NCBI GenBank assembly: GCA_035772735.1
Contig: JASDFA010000010.1
Location: 124,163,501-124,227,500 of the forward strand
Source of the DNA: Datura wrightii
Taxonomy: Eukaryota > Streptophyta > Magnoliopsida > Solanales > Solanaceae
DNA length: 64,000 nucleotides
Direction: 5' to 3'
Shown here: positions 11,701-23,730 of the stretch, piece by piece
Numbering within the stretch: position 1 is the stretch's first letter
How the letters are laid out: every line of letters starts with the position of its first letter
The notes under the pieces: generated by a model
What the model was told of the DNA's origin: nothing
The model's database searches: none
The model's input: the letters and a program-made list of their open reading frames with translations, nothing else
Position numbers and translations under genes: made by a program

Positions 11701-12619
11701 GGTCTCAGCTGAGGGTATTCAGGTGGATCCTCAAAAGATAGCAGTAGTGAAAGATTGGCCTAGACCTACCTCCCCAAAAATCAAAAGTTTTTTGGGACTG
11801 ACCGGTTATAATTGATGTTTTGTGGAAGGCTTTTCCTCTATTGCATCCCCTCTGACTAAGTTGACTTAGAAAAAGGTTAAATTTTAGTGGTCAGATATGT
11901 GTGAGAAGAGTTTCCAGGAGTTGAAAACTCGACTCACTATCGCTCCAGTTTTGACCTTATCAAAAGGAATAAATGGGTTTGTAGTGTATTGTGACACTTT
12001 CAGAGTTGGACTCAGTTGCATTTTGATGCAGTGGGGTAAGGTGATAGCCTACTCCACCAGACAGCTCAAGGTTCATGAAAAGAACTATCAAACTCACGAC
12101 CTGGAGTTGGCAGCGGTGGTGTTTGCATTGAAAATATGGAGGCACTACCTGTACGGGGCTCACCTAGATGTTTTCACTGATAACAAGAGCCTTCAGTATG
12201 TGTTCAGTCAGAAAGATTTAATTCTTTGTCAGAGAAGGTGGTTGGAGCTACTGAAGGACTATGACATGAGCATGTTGTATCATCCAGGCAAGGGCAATGT
12301 GGTGGCTGATACACTAAGCAGAGTGTCTATGGGGAGTGTGGCTCATGTTGAGGAGGGTAAAAATGAACTGACAAAGGATATCCACAGGTTAGCTCGGTTG
12401 GGAGTACAGTTGGTTGATACAGCTGAGGGCGGAGTAGTGGGGCAGAGTGGATTGGATTCCTCATTGGTAGTTGAATTTAAGTCAAGGCAGGATGAAGATC
12501 CCGTACTGCTTAAATTAAAGGAGGTGGTTATTAGAAAAGAAGTGGAAGCTTTCTCCCAACGGGGAGATGGTGTACTCCATTACCAGGGTAGATTATGCGT
12601 ACCAGATGTGGTGATTTGA
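11701..12619 (+). pseudogene. pol: E2 RT connection and RNase H relic
   Basis: The connection region has TAG at 11866-11868 and 11885-11887 where related copies have Gln (LTQKxxKFQW), both CAG to TAG. From 11897 a 240-residue open stretch carries RNase H: VVYCDTFRVGLSCIL, THDLELAAVVFALKIWRHYL, FTDNKSLQYVF and HPGKGNVVADTLSR. The first catalytic Asp is followed by TF rather than AS. RNase H removes RNA from the RNA:DNA hybrid. Confidence 0.86.
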
Positions 12620-12639
12620 GACAACAGATACTAGATGTA

Positions 12640-13380
12640 TCACACAGTTCAAGATATTCCATCCACCCAGGTGCTACTAAGATGTACCCTAATTTATGGG
12701 ATATTTAACAGTGGAATGGCATGAAGAGAGACATCACAGAATTTGTAGCTAAGTGCCCGAACTGCCAACAAGTTAAGGTGGAACACCAGAGACTAGGAGG
12801 TATGACTCAGAATATCAGCATACCCGCCTGGAAATGGGACGAAGTAATTATGGATTTTATTATAGTTCTTCCTCGGACTCATCGGCAACATGACTCAATC
12901 TTGGTGATAGTAGACAAGATGACTAAGTCAGCACATTTCCTCCAAATTAAAACTATAGACTCGGCCGAGGATTATGCCAGGCTTTATATCCGGGAGTTGG
13001 TCAGACTTCATGGGGTGAAATTGTCCATTATTTCAAATAGAGGTACCCAGTTCAGCTCTCATTTCTGGAGGTCTTTTCAGAAGGGACTCGGTACCCAGAT
13101 CAAGCTCAGCACAGCTTTTATCCGCAGACAGATGGAAAGCTGAGCGGACTATATAGACCATAGAAGATATGATGAGAGCATGTGTGATCAATTTCAAGGT
13201 CAGTTGGGATGATCACCTACCTCTCATTGAGTTTCCATACAACAACAACTACCACTACAGTTCCAGATGGCCCCGTTTGAGGCATTATATGGTAGGAGGT
13301 GTAGATCTCCTATAGGGTGGTTTGAGGTTGGTGAAGCTACTCTGATAGGGACAAAATTAGTTCACGAGGCAATGTAGAAG
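12640..13380 (+). pseudogene. pol: E2 integrase relic
   Basis: A zinc-finger remnant (SIHPGATKMY, CPNCQQVKVEHQ) is followed by the catalytic core: MDFIIVLPRTHRQHDS, VDKMTKSAHFL and LSIISNRGTQF, where the second Asp is Asn in this copy. QFSSHFWRSFQKGLGTQI follows. Frame is lost around 13138, just before the conserved glutamate. WFEVGEATLIG is visible at about 13320. Confidence 0.84.
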
Positions 13381-13905
13381 GTGCAACTTCTCAGGGAAAG
13401 GTTAAAAACAGCTCAAAGCCATCAAAAATCTTATGTTAATGTGAGAAGAAGAGAATTAGAGTTTTCAGTGGATGACTGGGTTTATCTGAACATTTTACCC
13501 ATGAAAGGGGTGATGAGATTTGGGAATAAAGGAAAACTCAGTCCGAGATATGTGGGACCCTACAAAATTCTGAAGCGAATTGACAGTGTGGAATATGAGT
13601 TACAACTACCCCCAGAGTTAGCATCGGTACACCCAATCTTCCATGTATCACTATTAAAGAAGTGCATCGATGATCCAGCCTTAGTGGTGCCACTGGACAA
13701 CATGGGAGTGAAAGATAGTCTTTCTTACGAAGAGGTCCCAGTTCAGATTCTTGATCAGCAGGTTTGTAAGCTAAGGAACAAAGAAGTAACTTTATTCAAA
13801 ATCTTGTGGAGAAATCAGCATGTAGAAGGAGCTACATGGGATGCCAAAGCAAATATGATGGCTAGATACCCACACTTATTCCCTTCCAACTCAGTTTCAG
13901 TTTAA
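13381..13905 (+). pseudogene. pol: E2 integrase C-terminus and chromodomain
   Basis: A 174-residue open frame with GKLSPRYVGPYKIL, VHPIFHVSLLKKC, then the chromodomain (QILDQQVCKLRNKEV, ILWRNQHVEGATWD, ARYPHLF). It ends at a natural stop near 13905. This is the best preserved block of E2. Confidence 0.88.
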
Positions 13906-14134
13906 GGTATCAATTTTCTCCCTAAAACTCTACTCAGTTACATGATCAATCCATGTGTCCCAGTTTCTTTCATGTTAACGAATGTGTGTATGATTCGTGA
14001 ATTTAGTTTAGTCATGTAGTCAGATCGGAGGTAGTCATTCCGTTAGATTTCCGCTTTCATGATCAATATTTGAGTACAAGGATCGCAATTCTCTGCTTTT
14101 CTATGTTTTCCAATATTCGAGGATGAATGTTCCC

Positions 14135-14147
14135 AAGTGGGAGATAT
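14135..14147 (+). other. E2 polypurine tract
   Basis: AAGTGGGAGATAT lies directly before the LTR start TGTAATGCCCCG. E3 and E5 have related tracts ending in AGATAT on the minus strand. The 13906-14134 spacer is non-coding and contains the wording ATTCGAGGATGAATG common to these elements. Confidence 0.8.
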
Positions 14148-16630
14148 TGTAATGCCCCGAAAATCCTAAGATCAGACTCAGGAGTTGAAACAAGGAAAAC
14201 ATGATTTTTGGCACCAGGTCACAGAATGAGTCATCCTGTGACCTATGGGGTAGGCCACGATTTGTGGAGTGACTCATGGGGAAGGGTCCGTACTTCGTTG
14301 AAAATTGGGAAATTGAGTGACCATGAGTGTGATCATGAGTTATGATCAACACCACCAGTCGTTATGTGAGTCGTGGTCAAAGGTTTATTGAAAGATGGAA
14401 AATTCAGGCAGTGCACTTAACCGCTCCTTGACACAACTTGTTTGGGACACCACGAGTCATGGTGTCACCCGTGGTGACCCCACATGTGGTTTTCGGTAGT
14501 AAGGACTACAGGAGGTGACCACAAGCTGTGGTCACCAGTAATGAATCATAAAGTAGCCCGTGGTGACCCCTAAAGAGGAATTTTGGTTCAGCGACAATGG
14601 GAGACGTCACGAGTCATTTGGTCTCCTGACGACTCGTGAAGTCAGTCATTGGCAGGTTGGGGAATCTATAGAAATTTTCCAGTGCACATCACGATTGGGA
14701 ACCATGAGTCGTCCCTGACCTCACGACTCGTGGAGTGCCTTGTGGGGACTAGCAAGGTCCATTTTCCTGCGAATTTCCTAGGGATTTTTACGTAATTTTC
14801 TAAACTCTTAGAGTCTAAAGTACATCGTTTTGGTTTTAATCAGGGGTTTTATAGGGGGCAACCGACAGTTTATTTCATTTCTCACATCCCCTCAAAAGTT
14901 AGAACGTAGAATTCTCTCAGAAAGACTCAGAGCAGAAGCTAGGGCAATTGAATACTCCTCAAATTTTTCAAGGGATACTCTCAGGGATTTCTATCACCAG
15001 GTATGTGGGAATTCAACAAGGGAATAGTTCTTCCTTTGTGTCCCCGAAAATCTTCTCTATCTTCTCTATTAGTTCTAGCCCTGAAACTTTCGAATGTGAA
15101 TAAATTATATATCATACTTTGTTTATAGCATGTGGAATATTGTCTATGTTGATTGTTGTTATATTTCTACTACCTAGTTATCATGTTAATACTCATTCTT
15201 GTAAGGATGGTTTTAGCACTAGCTTTGAATTTAGTAAACTAGAATTTTGCCTGTTGGATTAGTTCTTCCTTGTGGCTTGATTTTATCCGTTGGATTTCCC
15301 ATATTGCTAGAAAATGTTGAGGATTCAGTCATATGCTTGTTAGTCCAGTCTCAGTCAATTATTAGCATATTCGGTATAATCTAGTAATGTCAGCTGATCA
15401 GTTTGATGACAGTTAATTCTTGAGGTGTTCGTGATGCCTCCCAGTTATCAATATTAGACTCAATATCAGATTTTAGTGGTTCTTTAGGCAGTCATGACAC
15501 TTTCAGATAAGCAGCTCTGACCAGCCTTAGGACCCTAGTGTGATATTACAGTTTGTTCTTTAGACGGTTATGGTGCCTCCAGATAAGCAACTCTGACCAG
15601 TCTTAGAATCCCAGTTAAAGAATCCGATCCGACAAGACTGTCAGGGTACTTTCATATAGGTATGCCTGACTTAGTCTTGGGCCCCAGTTTCGAGCTACCA
15701 ACTTAGTAGTCAGTCTAGGACTATCTAGTGGGAGTAGGACTTAGCACAGAGCGGACCGGGATTCCAGCGCACCTAGGTTCCCAAAACTATGTTTCCAACA
15801 TAGGTTATATTTTTTATTGGACTCATGGCCCCAGACCTGTGATCACTTAGTTCATACCTTTTTACCCTGGAAAGGTATATTGGGTCCTACCGGTGGGATT
15901 TATACATCGGACTCCACATCTAACTCACGTGATTTTATGTCGGTTATAGACTCTCCCACTAATCAGCTCAGTTCAATCTTAGATTAGTTAGTTAAGATTA
16001 GTTTTGTACAGTATTTAAGATTAGTATCTCAGATTTAAGGCATGTCTTTGACCCTCAGATAGAGTCATTTTGACCATTTCAATATATCACAATTATTCAG
16101 TTTCAGTATTTCAGTTGGTCATTGCATGTCTTTCCAGTTCAATTATTTTATTCCTTGTGTATGGTTTCTCCTACTTACTTAGTACATTCAAAGTACTGAT
16201 GCATACCCTTTTATGTTGTATTGTTTTATGATACAACTGCAAGTTCTCAGTCCCAACACAATTAGAAAATCTCACTCAGAAGTTTTCAGCTGCTTCATCG
16301 GTAAGTCCTCATCTTTCGAGGATGAGGATTACTTCTTTTTAGTTATATTTTCTTTCAGTTAGATCTAAAGTTACTTGGGGGTTTGTCCTAGTAACTCATC
16401 AGGTAGATGGCTTTTAGACACAGACAGAGTTGTCAGATCTATAGCTTTGTTTTAGTTGTATAAAACTTAGGACTGAGTTCTTCTTCGTAGATGTTTTACT
16501 TTATTATTTTAAAGCTTCTGCTATGTCTTTACTTGGAATGCCAATGATATGATAGACCATGGGTTGACCTGGGGTTACCTGTGACTCCAAGTACCATGTC
16601 TCGTCCAAGGTATAGACTCGGGGCGTGACA
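14148..16630 (+). repeat. E2 3' LTR (2,483 bp)
   Basis: Begins TGTAATGCCCCGAAAA after the PPT and ends GGGGCGTGACA at 16630, with TG/CA ends. Its first 600 bp are rich in variants of ACGACTCGT and GTGGTGACC. The R/U5 side shares wording (TTATGTTGTATTG, CATCTTTCGAGGATGAGGA) with the minus-strand LTRs at 36778-38958 and 42379-44911, so these are related families. Confidence 0.88.
14629..14731. repeat. ACGACTCGT palindromes in E2 LTR U3
   Basis: Exact ACGACTCGT (4+1+4 inverted repeat) at 14629-14637 and 14723-14731, with many diverged copies (ACGAGTCAT, ATGAGTCGT, GTGAGTCGTGG) between 14225 and 14731. Confidence 0.8.
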
Positions 16631-17695
16631 ATATACTAGAAATACTTACCTTTTGCTTGGGGGGGGGGGAGGGTTGTTCTTGGTTAAAATAGGAGTAATT
16701 GACCTCAACTTCTTGTCCAAAAATACTACAACCTTGCTGTCCAAAATATAGCAAAAACAATTCACCAACACTCCAAACACACCTCCAACTTCTAGTCTTT
16801 TAATCATGAATCAAGAAAGGTTAGTAGTAGAATTCTTACCATTTATAATTGTGTTTAATCCCTACCAAGAGGGAACATATATTTATTTTAGAACATCTTT
16901 AAGAAAACACATCAAATTCACCACAGCAACACTGCTCAAGTGCAGCAAAAACAGCCACCAACACACCACCTTCACCTTGTGATAGATCCCTTTCACTTAG
17001 CTTTAGTTTTAATGGAGTTTAGCTTAGCGTTTTCCTTAGTTGTTTGCTGGAAATTTGAGAGGATTTTAGAGGATAAGAAAAAACCTCAAATCTAAAAAAG
17101 TTGAAAATGATCTCATAGCACAAGACATAAAATATAAAGGTATTTGAGTGGTGACCGTTTTTAGGGGGGTGGCCAAATCACTGCCCGATAGTGCCACTGT
17201 AAAATGCATTTAACTTTTTACTCCGAAGTCCGATCAAAGAGAGGTTTGATGTTATAAAAACTAGACTCAAAGAACTTTAATATTATAGGTCGTAGAGCTT
17301 CTAGTTCATTATAATTTGGGAGATATGGTCATTTAAAATTGACTATTACTTATGAATTTTACATACTCTTTGCTTTTCCGTTCGTACACATTTCCCTTGT
17401 CATCTATGATTAATATACAACTCGTACTTCCCTTAACTAGCATAAAAACACTAAATAATCACCAAAAAGATTTTCTAGGTGTAGAAATTTTATTCTTTTT
17501 AAATGCATTTTTTCTATTTCTAAACTCATGATCCATTGAGAAGAATTGACGGTGCCAATAAAACTTTGAATTTTTATGGTTATGTTTTAAAGTGAACTAT
17601 TTTGTTTCTTTTTTCATGCAGTAAGAACAAGTTAACCTTTTAGCTGTCATCCACCCAGACAATATTCTATAAGCAAAAAATATATTAGTAGTAAA
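16631..17695. other. Non-coding region, no gene seen
   Basis: AT-rich sequence with an 11-base G run at 16659-16669. The stretch around 17200-17380 resembles general plant LTR wording but I cannot name a family. No conserved protein in any frame. Confidence 0.5.
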
Positions 17696-18376
17696 TGTGG
17701 TGCCCCATTTTCTCGCGAAAAGCGGAACTCAACATGTGACAACAGTAGTAGGATTAATTTGAAAGAAAAGAGTTGCCACCTAACGAATTATGGTGCACTA
17801 GGGAACCATGATAAACTAATTACAAATAACTCTATTTTATTAGTCTATATCACCATAGTCGAGTAAGGGATCAAATTACCTCGAAAGGAAGGTGTTAGGC
17901 ACCTTTCGAGGTCCACAACTGTGGATCCCTTTTGGATTCATTGTTACGTGGGGAATTAAGTGATAAGAAAGAAGGTTAATTATTTTTATTAAAACCAATG
18001 TAACTATGTGATTAAATAAATAAACTCTTATAAAAATAAATAAGTTAAATATGAATTAAGCCATTTACTTTTTAATGCGAAAACCAAATCATAAAATATT
18101 AACTAAATTATTTACCAAGCAAACAGATACAACTTATATCAACACAAATAAGTAATAAGAGTGTAAATTAAATAAATTCACTAGTTAATGTAAAACCTAA
18201 GGGATAAGCAATTTAAACATGCGGACTTATTTATTATATTCATAACAATACATATTGGCTATTAATTAAGGAGCTAGATGACAACACAATAGTAAAATAA
18301 TAAAAGAATGCAATATGATAATATTTCACTCACAATTTATATGAAATACTAACCAAAAGAAACAAAATAGAGAAAA
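17696..18376. repeat. Tat/Ogre-like LTR fragment (tentative)
   Basis: From TGTGGTGCCCCATTTTCTCG at 17696 it contains GAGTTGCCACCTAACGAATT and GGAAGGTGTTAGGCACC. These resemble the conserved 'GTCGCCAC... GGGAAGGTGTTAGCACCC' wording of plant Tat/Ogre LTRs, known to me as a family trait and not checked by search. The rest is AT-rich. Confidence 0.4.
17879..17911. repeat. 10-bp-arm hairpin in the Tat-like fragment
   Basis: CCTCGAAAGG at 17879-17888 and its exact inverse CCTTTCGAGG at 17902-17911 with a 13-base loop. Confidence 0.7.
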
Positions 18377-18381
18377 CTATT
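18377..18381. repeat. Target site duplication, left copy (CTATT)
   Basis: CTATT directly before the solo LTR, identical to 21379-21383. Confidence 0.88.
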
Positions 18382-19035
18382 TGACACGACCCAACTATAT
18401 AGGCCATACGGGCACATACTCGACTCTACTCGATAGGAGAACCCCTTTTCCCCTAAACAACAACATATCAATAAAAATAATCATTTATGGCATAAATTAA
18501 ATCTTTCTTTGTTTACATAAGTTTTTATGACTCAATCAAAATAAAAATAAAGGAACCTCTCAACTAACATGACTTTTCCTAAAATCTAGTCTAAATAGAT
18601 ACAAGAGCTCTACTACTGAGTATCGACAAATAAAAGACACAACTTCATCCATGAAAGAATGTAGAAGTTGTCACTGAGTGACTGCCAATCTAAGATGAAC
18701 TTCATCCTGCCACAACCTACACTAAAAAGGCGTAGTAAGAGTAGTATCAGTACATCAGACGTACTGGTAAGCATCATCAGCTGACTATAGTTAGTTCATA
18801 TTACAGTAAAATGATTGATAAGCATTGACCCAAAATAAAACTTAATTCTTACTTCTTTGTTTCTCTAAACTCACCGGTTTTATAAATTACCCTAATCAAT
18901 TAGATCATGCAATATTACCAATACAACTACTCATTTTTCAATCTACCCGCAAAATTAACCTACCATGTTGTCTCTCCAATTCCGCTGCAGGGCAGGTGAG
19001 CCCACTACAGTGGTCCCGCTACCCCGGCAGTATGG

Positions 19036-19047
19036 CCGCTGCAGCGG
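19036..19047. repeat. 12-bp palindrome CCGCTGCAGCGG
   Basis: A perfect palindrome in a GC-rich island, with degenerate copies nearby (CCGCTGCAGGGC, ACTACAGTGG). The same 12-mer recurs at 20266-20277. Confidence 0.85.
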
Positions 19048-20265
19048 TATTCACTAAAACAGGTAACCCTGAAACTCAATCCTTCCAATTTTCCTATCAC
19101 GTTTTTCATTCCTTAACTGTTTCTAGCAAAATTTACCTAGAGATTCATTGTCACAGTAATTTCTCACGAGATTCCTAACGTGTTATAATTTGTTCATGCA
19201 AAATCATTTCTGATAGTCATGCCCTCTTGTATAACACATAAACATTAATTGCGGCTTATATTCAACCTGCATGCAGATATATCACATCAATTATCTCAAG
19301 AATATTATCAAACAAGTATCATATATCATGCAAATCATACATTGTATCTTAATTCCAAAAATCTACCACACATACATACCTGTCGTTCATACCGATTATA
19401 CCTGCAGTAATGTGTCGAGCACATTACTCCGTCACATTACTGTAACACTCAACCACATGAATCATATACAAAAATGCTAGTAGGTCTTATTTATGCCCAA
19501 CTAATCATGACCTGCAGGGGACTCTAGAAATTCATGCACCGTACCGGCGTAGAACCCGATCTCACTAATATGGTTGTCCGGATGCTTCCTTCAAATACGA
19601 GCCACTCAACAACAATATTCACTCGCCTAGATACTCCCCTCAGGTTCGAGCCACTCAATAACAATAATCGCTTGCCGCATACTCCCTTTGGGCTCGAGCC
19701 TCTCATTTCAGGAAACAGTTAATATGTCAGCCATCTCATCCTTAAATCACAACAAGGTACATTACATAATCGAAAACATATATATAATTAAACCTGTCAA
19801 TTCATCAGATTCTACGCTCCATTCCCTCACTTGCTCAAATACAATGCTAAATTCACATGATAGATTCATAACACGAAGTTCATTACACATTTCCACGTGA
19901 ACTCAACAACATATTATATTCATCTCATATCAAAGTGATAATTTCCATTTATTCACATAAACATGCTCATAACAAGGAATGTCCAAAAACCAATCAAATA
20001 TAATCATAAGCATATAATCCATTATGCAGGGTCTAACCCTATAACCTTAACCTATCTCCATATGCATAGAACGAATTACATACTGCAAACTTGAAAACTA
20101 TGCATGTATTTTCTACTTACCATTTTCCATTTCATAGTTTAAGAGGTTAAATACTAGTTATACCCTGTAGATCATGAAGAGTCATGACCTAGCCTGCTCA
20201 GTAGATTGGGCTCCTTGCAGTAGTATTTCTACTGCTATAGCGGTATCGCTGCAACATTACCACTC

Positions 20266-20277
20266 CCGCTGCAGCGG
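20266..20277. repeat. 12-bp palindrome CCGCTGCAGCGG, second copy
   Basis: Identical to 19036-19047, with relatives TATAGCGGTATCGCTGCAAC upstream. A third cluster (CTGCTGCAGCGACTC, TTCCGCAGCGGCGGAC) lies at about 21160-21230. Confidence 0.85.
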
Positions 20278-21378
20278 TATTGTGTTAGCAATACTCGGAC
20301 AAGTCCCCTTCTAGCCTTTTCTTACGGATATTTTTCATCATGAATATCGTGCTTCACTATCATTAGTACATCTTGCCATAAAATCTCAGTGTATCAGATC
20401 TCGTATCACAATAACATAGCATATCCATTCACCCTCATTGTTAACGTCAAGTTAACACCAATTTACGTGAGTTCGACGACCTCAAGGACATAGTTTATGT
20501 TCAAACAAGAAATTCATCATAAAATCTATTATCTATACTTCATCAGCGTATTACCATTTATTCTCTTACAAATTCAAAATCGGATTTCTAATCTCCTAAC
20601 TCAGGATCTTCAGCACATGCTATGTGGCTCTCGTAAACCTCCCAAACCACGTAATAATCACGGTTATCTTGCTCGTTCTAATCAATTAAATCAATTCTAT
20701 TAATACAGAACTTACATGCATCACAAAATTGACTTCCCTGATATTCTGGTGAAGTCTCTATATCTATACTAATTCTCTCCTTTAATTTCTCATATACGAG
20801 ACACACAATTTCACATTCTCACCTCTTTATTCTTAGGATTAGTTTATAACTACGTGTGAAGCGCATCAATCACAAGCACATATATGTTTAGCTAATTGAA
20901 GTCTAACATTAAGGTGAGTAAACCATAGCCTACATGGGCGCTAAGCTTTCAAGCCGATCTTTTTCGTCTGTAGCTATCTCATTTGTATTTCCTCACGGGA
21001 GTTCCTAGCCATGGTTATCAAATTCCACCTTGGATCTATTTGTTTTTCCTCCAAAGTCTATTTTTTGTGTTTAGACGTTTTTAATAAGTCTTCCTCAAGG
21101 ACTAGATTTTTAATATCCACTTTAGAACTGGATTCCTAATTTCTAGTCCACGTCTTCTGCTGCAACGGTCATACTACCTGCTGCAGCGACTCTGCTGTGG
21201 CGGAAAGTGTTCCGCAGCGGCGGACACCTGCTTGGGTCCACCCAACTGAGACTACACCCACTTGAATTTACTCTCTGTGTGCCCTTTGTTTCTCAAGAAT
21301 TTATCACGAATTTCTAACAAAATTAATTTGCCCATTTTACGTGGCCGGAATGCTATAACGGCCAGGCGAGTCATTACA

Positions 21379-21383
21379 CTATT
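21379..21383. repeat. Target site duplication, right copy (CTATT)
   Basis: CTATT immediately after the solo LTR end ...TTACA. Confidence 0.88.
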
Positions 21384-23730
21384 AAAACCAAAAGTATGAT
21401 AAATTTAAATACACTTGAGATAGTGAACAAGACATAAAAGAATTTTTAAAAAAAATTAAAATATTTGTTGATTTATCGGGATGACAACACGATATGTTTA
21501 ATCATGATCTTCAACCTTAGCAACAAGTTAATTGGAGGTCGGTCTTACTTAAAAATATAATAATAATATGTTTAAGGAGATTTGAATAAATATTTAAATT
21601 TTGAAATATAAACACATAAATATCTACATATAAATACATATACTCCATTAAAAAATCTTGGGTTGATGTTACTTCCGGGGAACTGGTCGGCTTAGCTTCA
21701 AAAGTTCAGAATTATACCTCATAATTCCTTTTACTTTCCCATGAACTATATGTTAGGGGATAATATTCATATTTAGTTAATAATTTATAAAACACATTAC
21801 CAATTTTTAGTTGAAAAGAGAGAATAGACAGTAATTATGAAAAAAATGTGACAAAAATGATTTTGTAATAAAAATGCAAGGTCTGAAAGTGATTAATAGA
21901 AAAGAAACATTTGAGCAAATAACACATAATTCTCCATCTCCTTCAACATTCCCTTTTTCACTATTTTCAATGTTTATTACATTACAACAACTAATGAAAT
22001 AATGAAAAAACAAAAAATACAAAAAAATAATATCAAATCTAGGCCCCTTCATCTCTTCTTAGGCCCAAACTCAGGCAACTCTTCTGTCTTATTCCAAACA
22101 AAGCCAAGAGATACATGTTCTAAACAGACTAAAAAAACACAAGCATAGAACACAAATAGCATGCATATATATGTAGATAAAATAGTAATATTACAATTAT
22201 GAATAAAACTCAAATATTAATACATTTTTATGTAGACATAAAGAAACTAGCGAACAACAAATCAAGTAAAAATATACGCACCTTAGACATGAATCAAGTT
22301 ATATCTACTACACGATAGTTGAACTAGCAAGATAAATAAAAGTGGCATAGTTGGATGACTAACCAATTAAGAAGAATATGACTTAAGATTAAAGATTAAG
22401 GACTTAGCGGAGCTTTCAATGTAATGAGACTTGAGTTATTTTGTACTAAAAGAGTAAGAATATTTTAATCATATTTTGCTAAAAATCTGTAATGTTTGAT
22501 TGATAGAAATTAGACTAGGGGAAGTTTCATCCCCTTAAAATTTGAGAAAATGCATACTTATACAATAGATGGTATTCATGAATATGGATAGGGAATCAAT
22601 CATTGACTGATCACAGAATTAATTAAAAAATACAAAAGGAAGAAAATAATCAGGAAAATCAATCAAGGGATACCATTTTATTAGTTAATAAAAACATATC
22701 AATATACTAAAAAAATAATCCTACATTACCATAATAGACAAATACCAAATTAACTAAAGGAACCAAGAATCAATCATATATTTTTTTCTTAAATACCAGC
22801 ATGCTCAATCAGTTAAAAAAAGAAATGAATCAGTCACATAGTCAAAAGGGATTTTGATAGAGTCTACCTCAAATAATATTAATACTAAAGGCAGTCCTAA
22901 TTAAGAAAGAGTGCATCATGGACGCCCCAAAAATAAACAAATATGGGACTATCACATATTTAATGCATTCAGTATGTAATACCTCGATCATAAATTAAAC
23001 TTAAAAAAGAAAAACATATATTGGTTAAGATCATAAATTTATTAATATTATAATAATCAAATAATAGGCAGACACTCGTCTAGATTGAGCGGAGATATAA
23101 AGTTATCATTTTTAACACAAACTATGTCTCAGGATTAGTTAAAGGAGGGGAACAATTAACTTTTCCCCTTGTCATATTCAATGGGTCCAAAGTTGTCACA
23201 GGAAGATGTCATAATCGAAAATTTAGAAGGATGAAAATCAAATTGATAAGAATTACCAAAGATTACTAAAATAGACAAGTGTCAAAGCTTTTATATGATA
23301 CAAATCAATATCTATGCAGTAAAATCTTCCGATTGTCATAACTAATTTCACGAAGGCTGCTATGAATCCTTCTTAAATAGAGAAGAAAATATTTACATCA
23401 AAGTTCACTAAAAGAAATAATCTGAGCAACAAAGTTGTCACGTAGTTGACATTAACATATACTTGCTAACATATTTCCCTTGCCACAATTGTCATAATTA
23501 GCCAGTAGCTAGCTGTTCAAAATCAATTTGAGAAATGAAAGTGTTAAAATTTCTAAAAATCCAATAGAGTAATTCGAAATATATAGGGAAAATCATCATG
23601 ATTTTGATGTATATACACACATGTAATGTAGAACAAAATTAAGGACAAGATTACCCATTTACCAACTCACCGGAGGTGGTTTTCTTGTTGGAGCAGTAGT
23701 AGCACAATAGTAGTTGGGGTAGGCATATGG
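21384..23730. other. AT-rich non-coding region
   Basis: No retroelement domain and no long frame. Two signals on the minus strand may belong to a host gene: an exon-like block at 22049-22128 and a GTGAGT donor-like site near 23674-23679. Otherwise I see nothing specific. Confidence 0.5.
22049..22128 (-). other. Candidate terminal coding exon (unidentified)
   Basis: On the minus strand a T-rich tract ending TTTTTTTAG is followed by 80 bases: 2 bases, 25 sense codons and TGA at 22051-22049. The tail reads FVWNKTEELPEFGPKKR, with charged, low-complexity-free composition unlike the surrounding AT-rich DNA. I do not recognise the protein. Upstream exons are not evident, so this may be chance or a gene fragment. 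Confidence 0.22.

Larger units (their letters stand above)
10454..16630 (+). mobile_element. E2: decayed Ty3/gypsy chromovirus, plus strand, gag missing from window
   Basis: Interrupted by E1 at 10453, it resumes in protease and continues through RT, RNase H, integrase and chromodomain to a PPT and a 2,483 bp 3' LTR. Its 5' LTR, PBS and gag should lie left of E1, outside the window. It has many stops and frameshifts, several of them CAG to TAG. It is older than E1 because E1 is inserted in it. LTR and PPT types resemble E5. Confidence 0.88.
18382..21378 (-). mobile_element. Solo LTR, 2,997 bp, Ty3/gypsy-type
   Basis: Starts TGACACGACCCAACT and ends GGCGAGTCATTACA, with TG/CA ends, flanked by perfect 5-bp duplications CTATT. 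On the minus strand it opens TGTAATGACTCGCCTGGCC, like the TGTAATGCCCC openings of the other LTRs, so minus orientation is likely. There is no internal region, PBS or PPT: it is the product of recombination between the two LTRs of a former full element. It holds clusters of CCGCTGCAGCGG palindromes and no coding frame. Confidence 0.88.

Noticed and set aside
10454..13905. Endogenous pararetrovirus
   Set aside because: RT and RNase H are followed by a zinc-finger integrase with DDE core and a chromodomain, flanked by LTR and PPT. That is Ty3/gypsy, not a caulimovirid, and no movement protein is seen.
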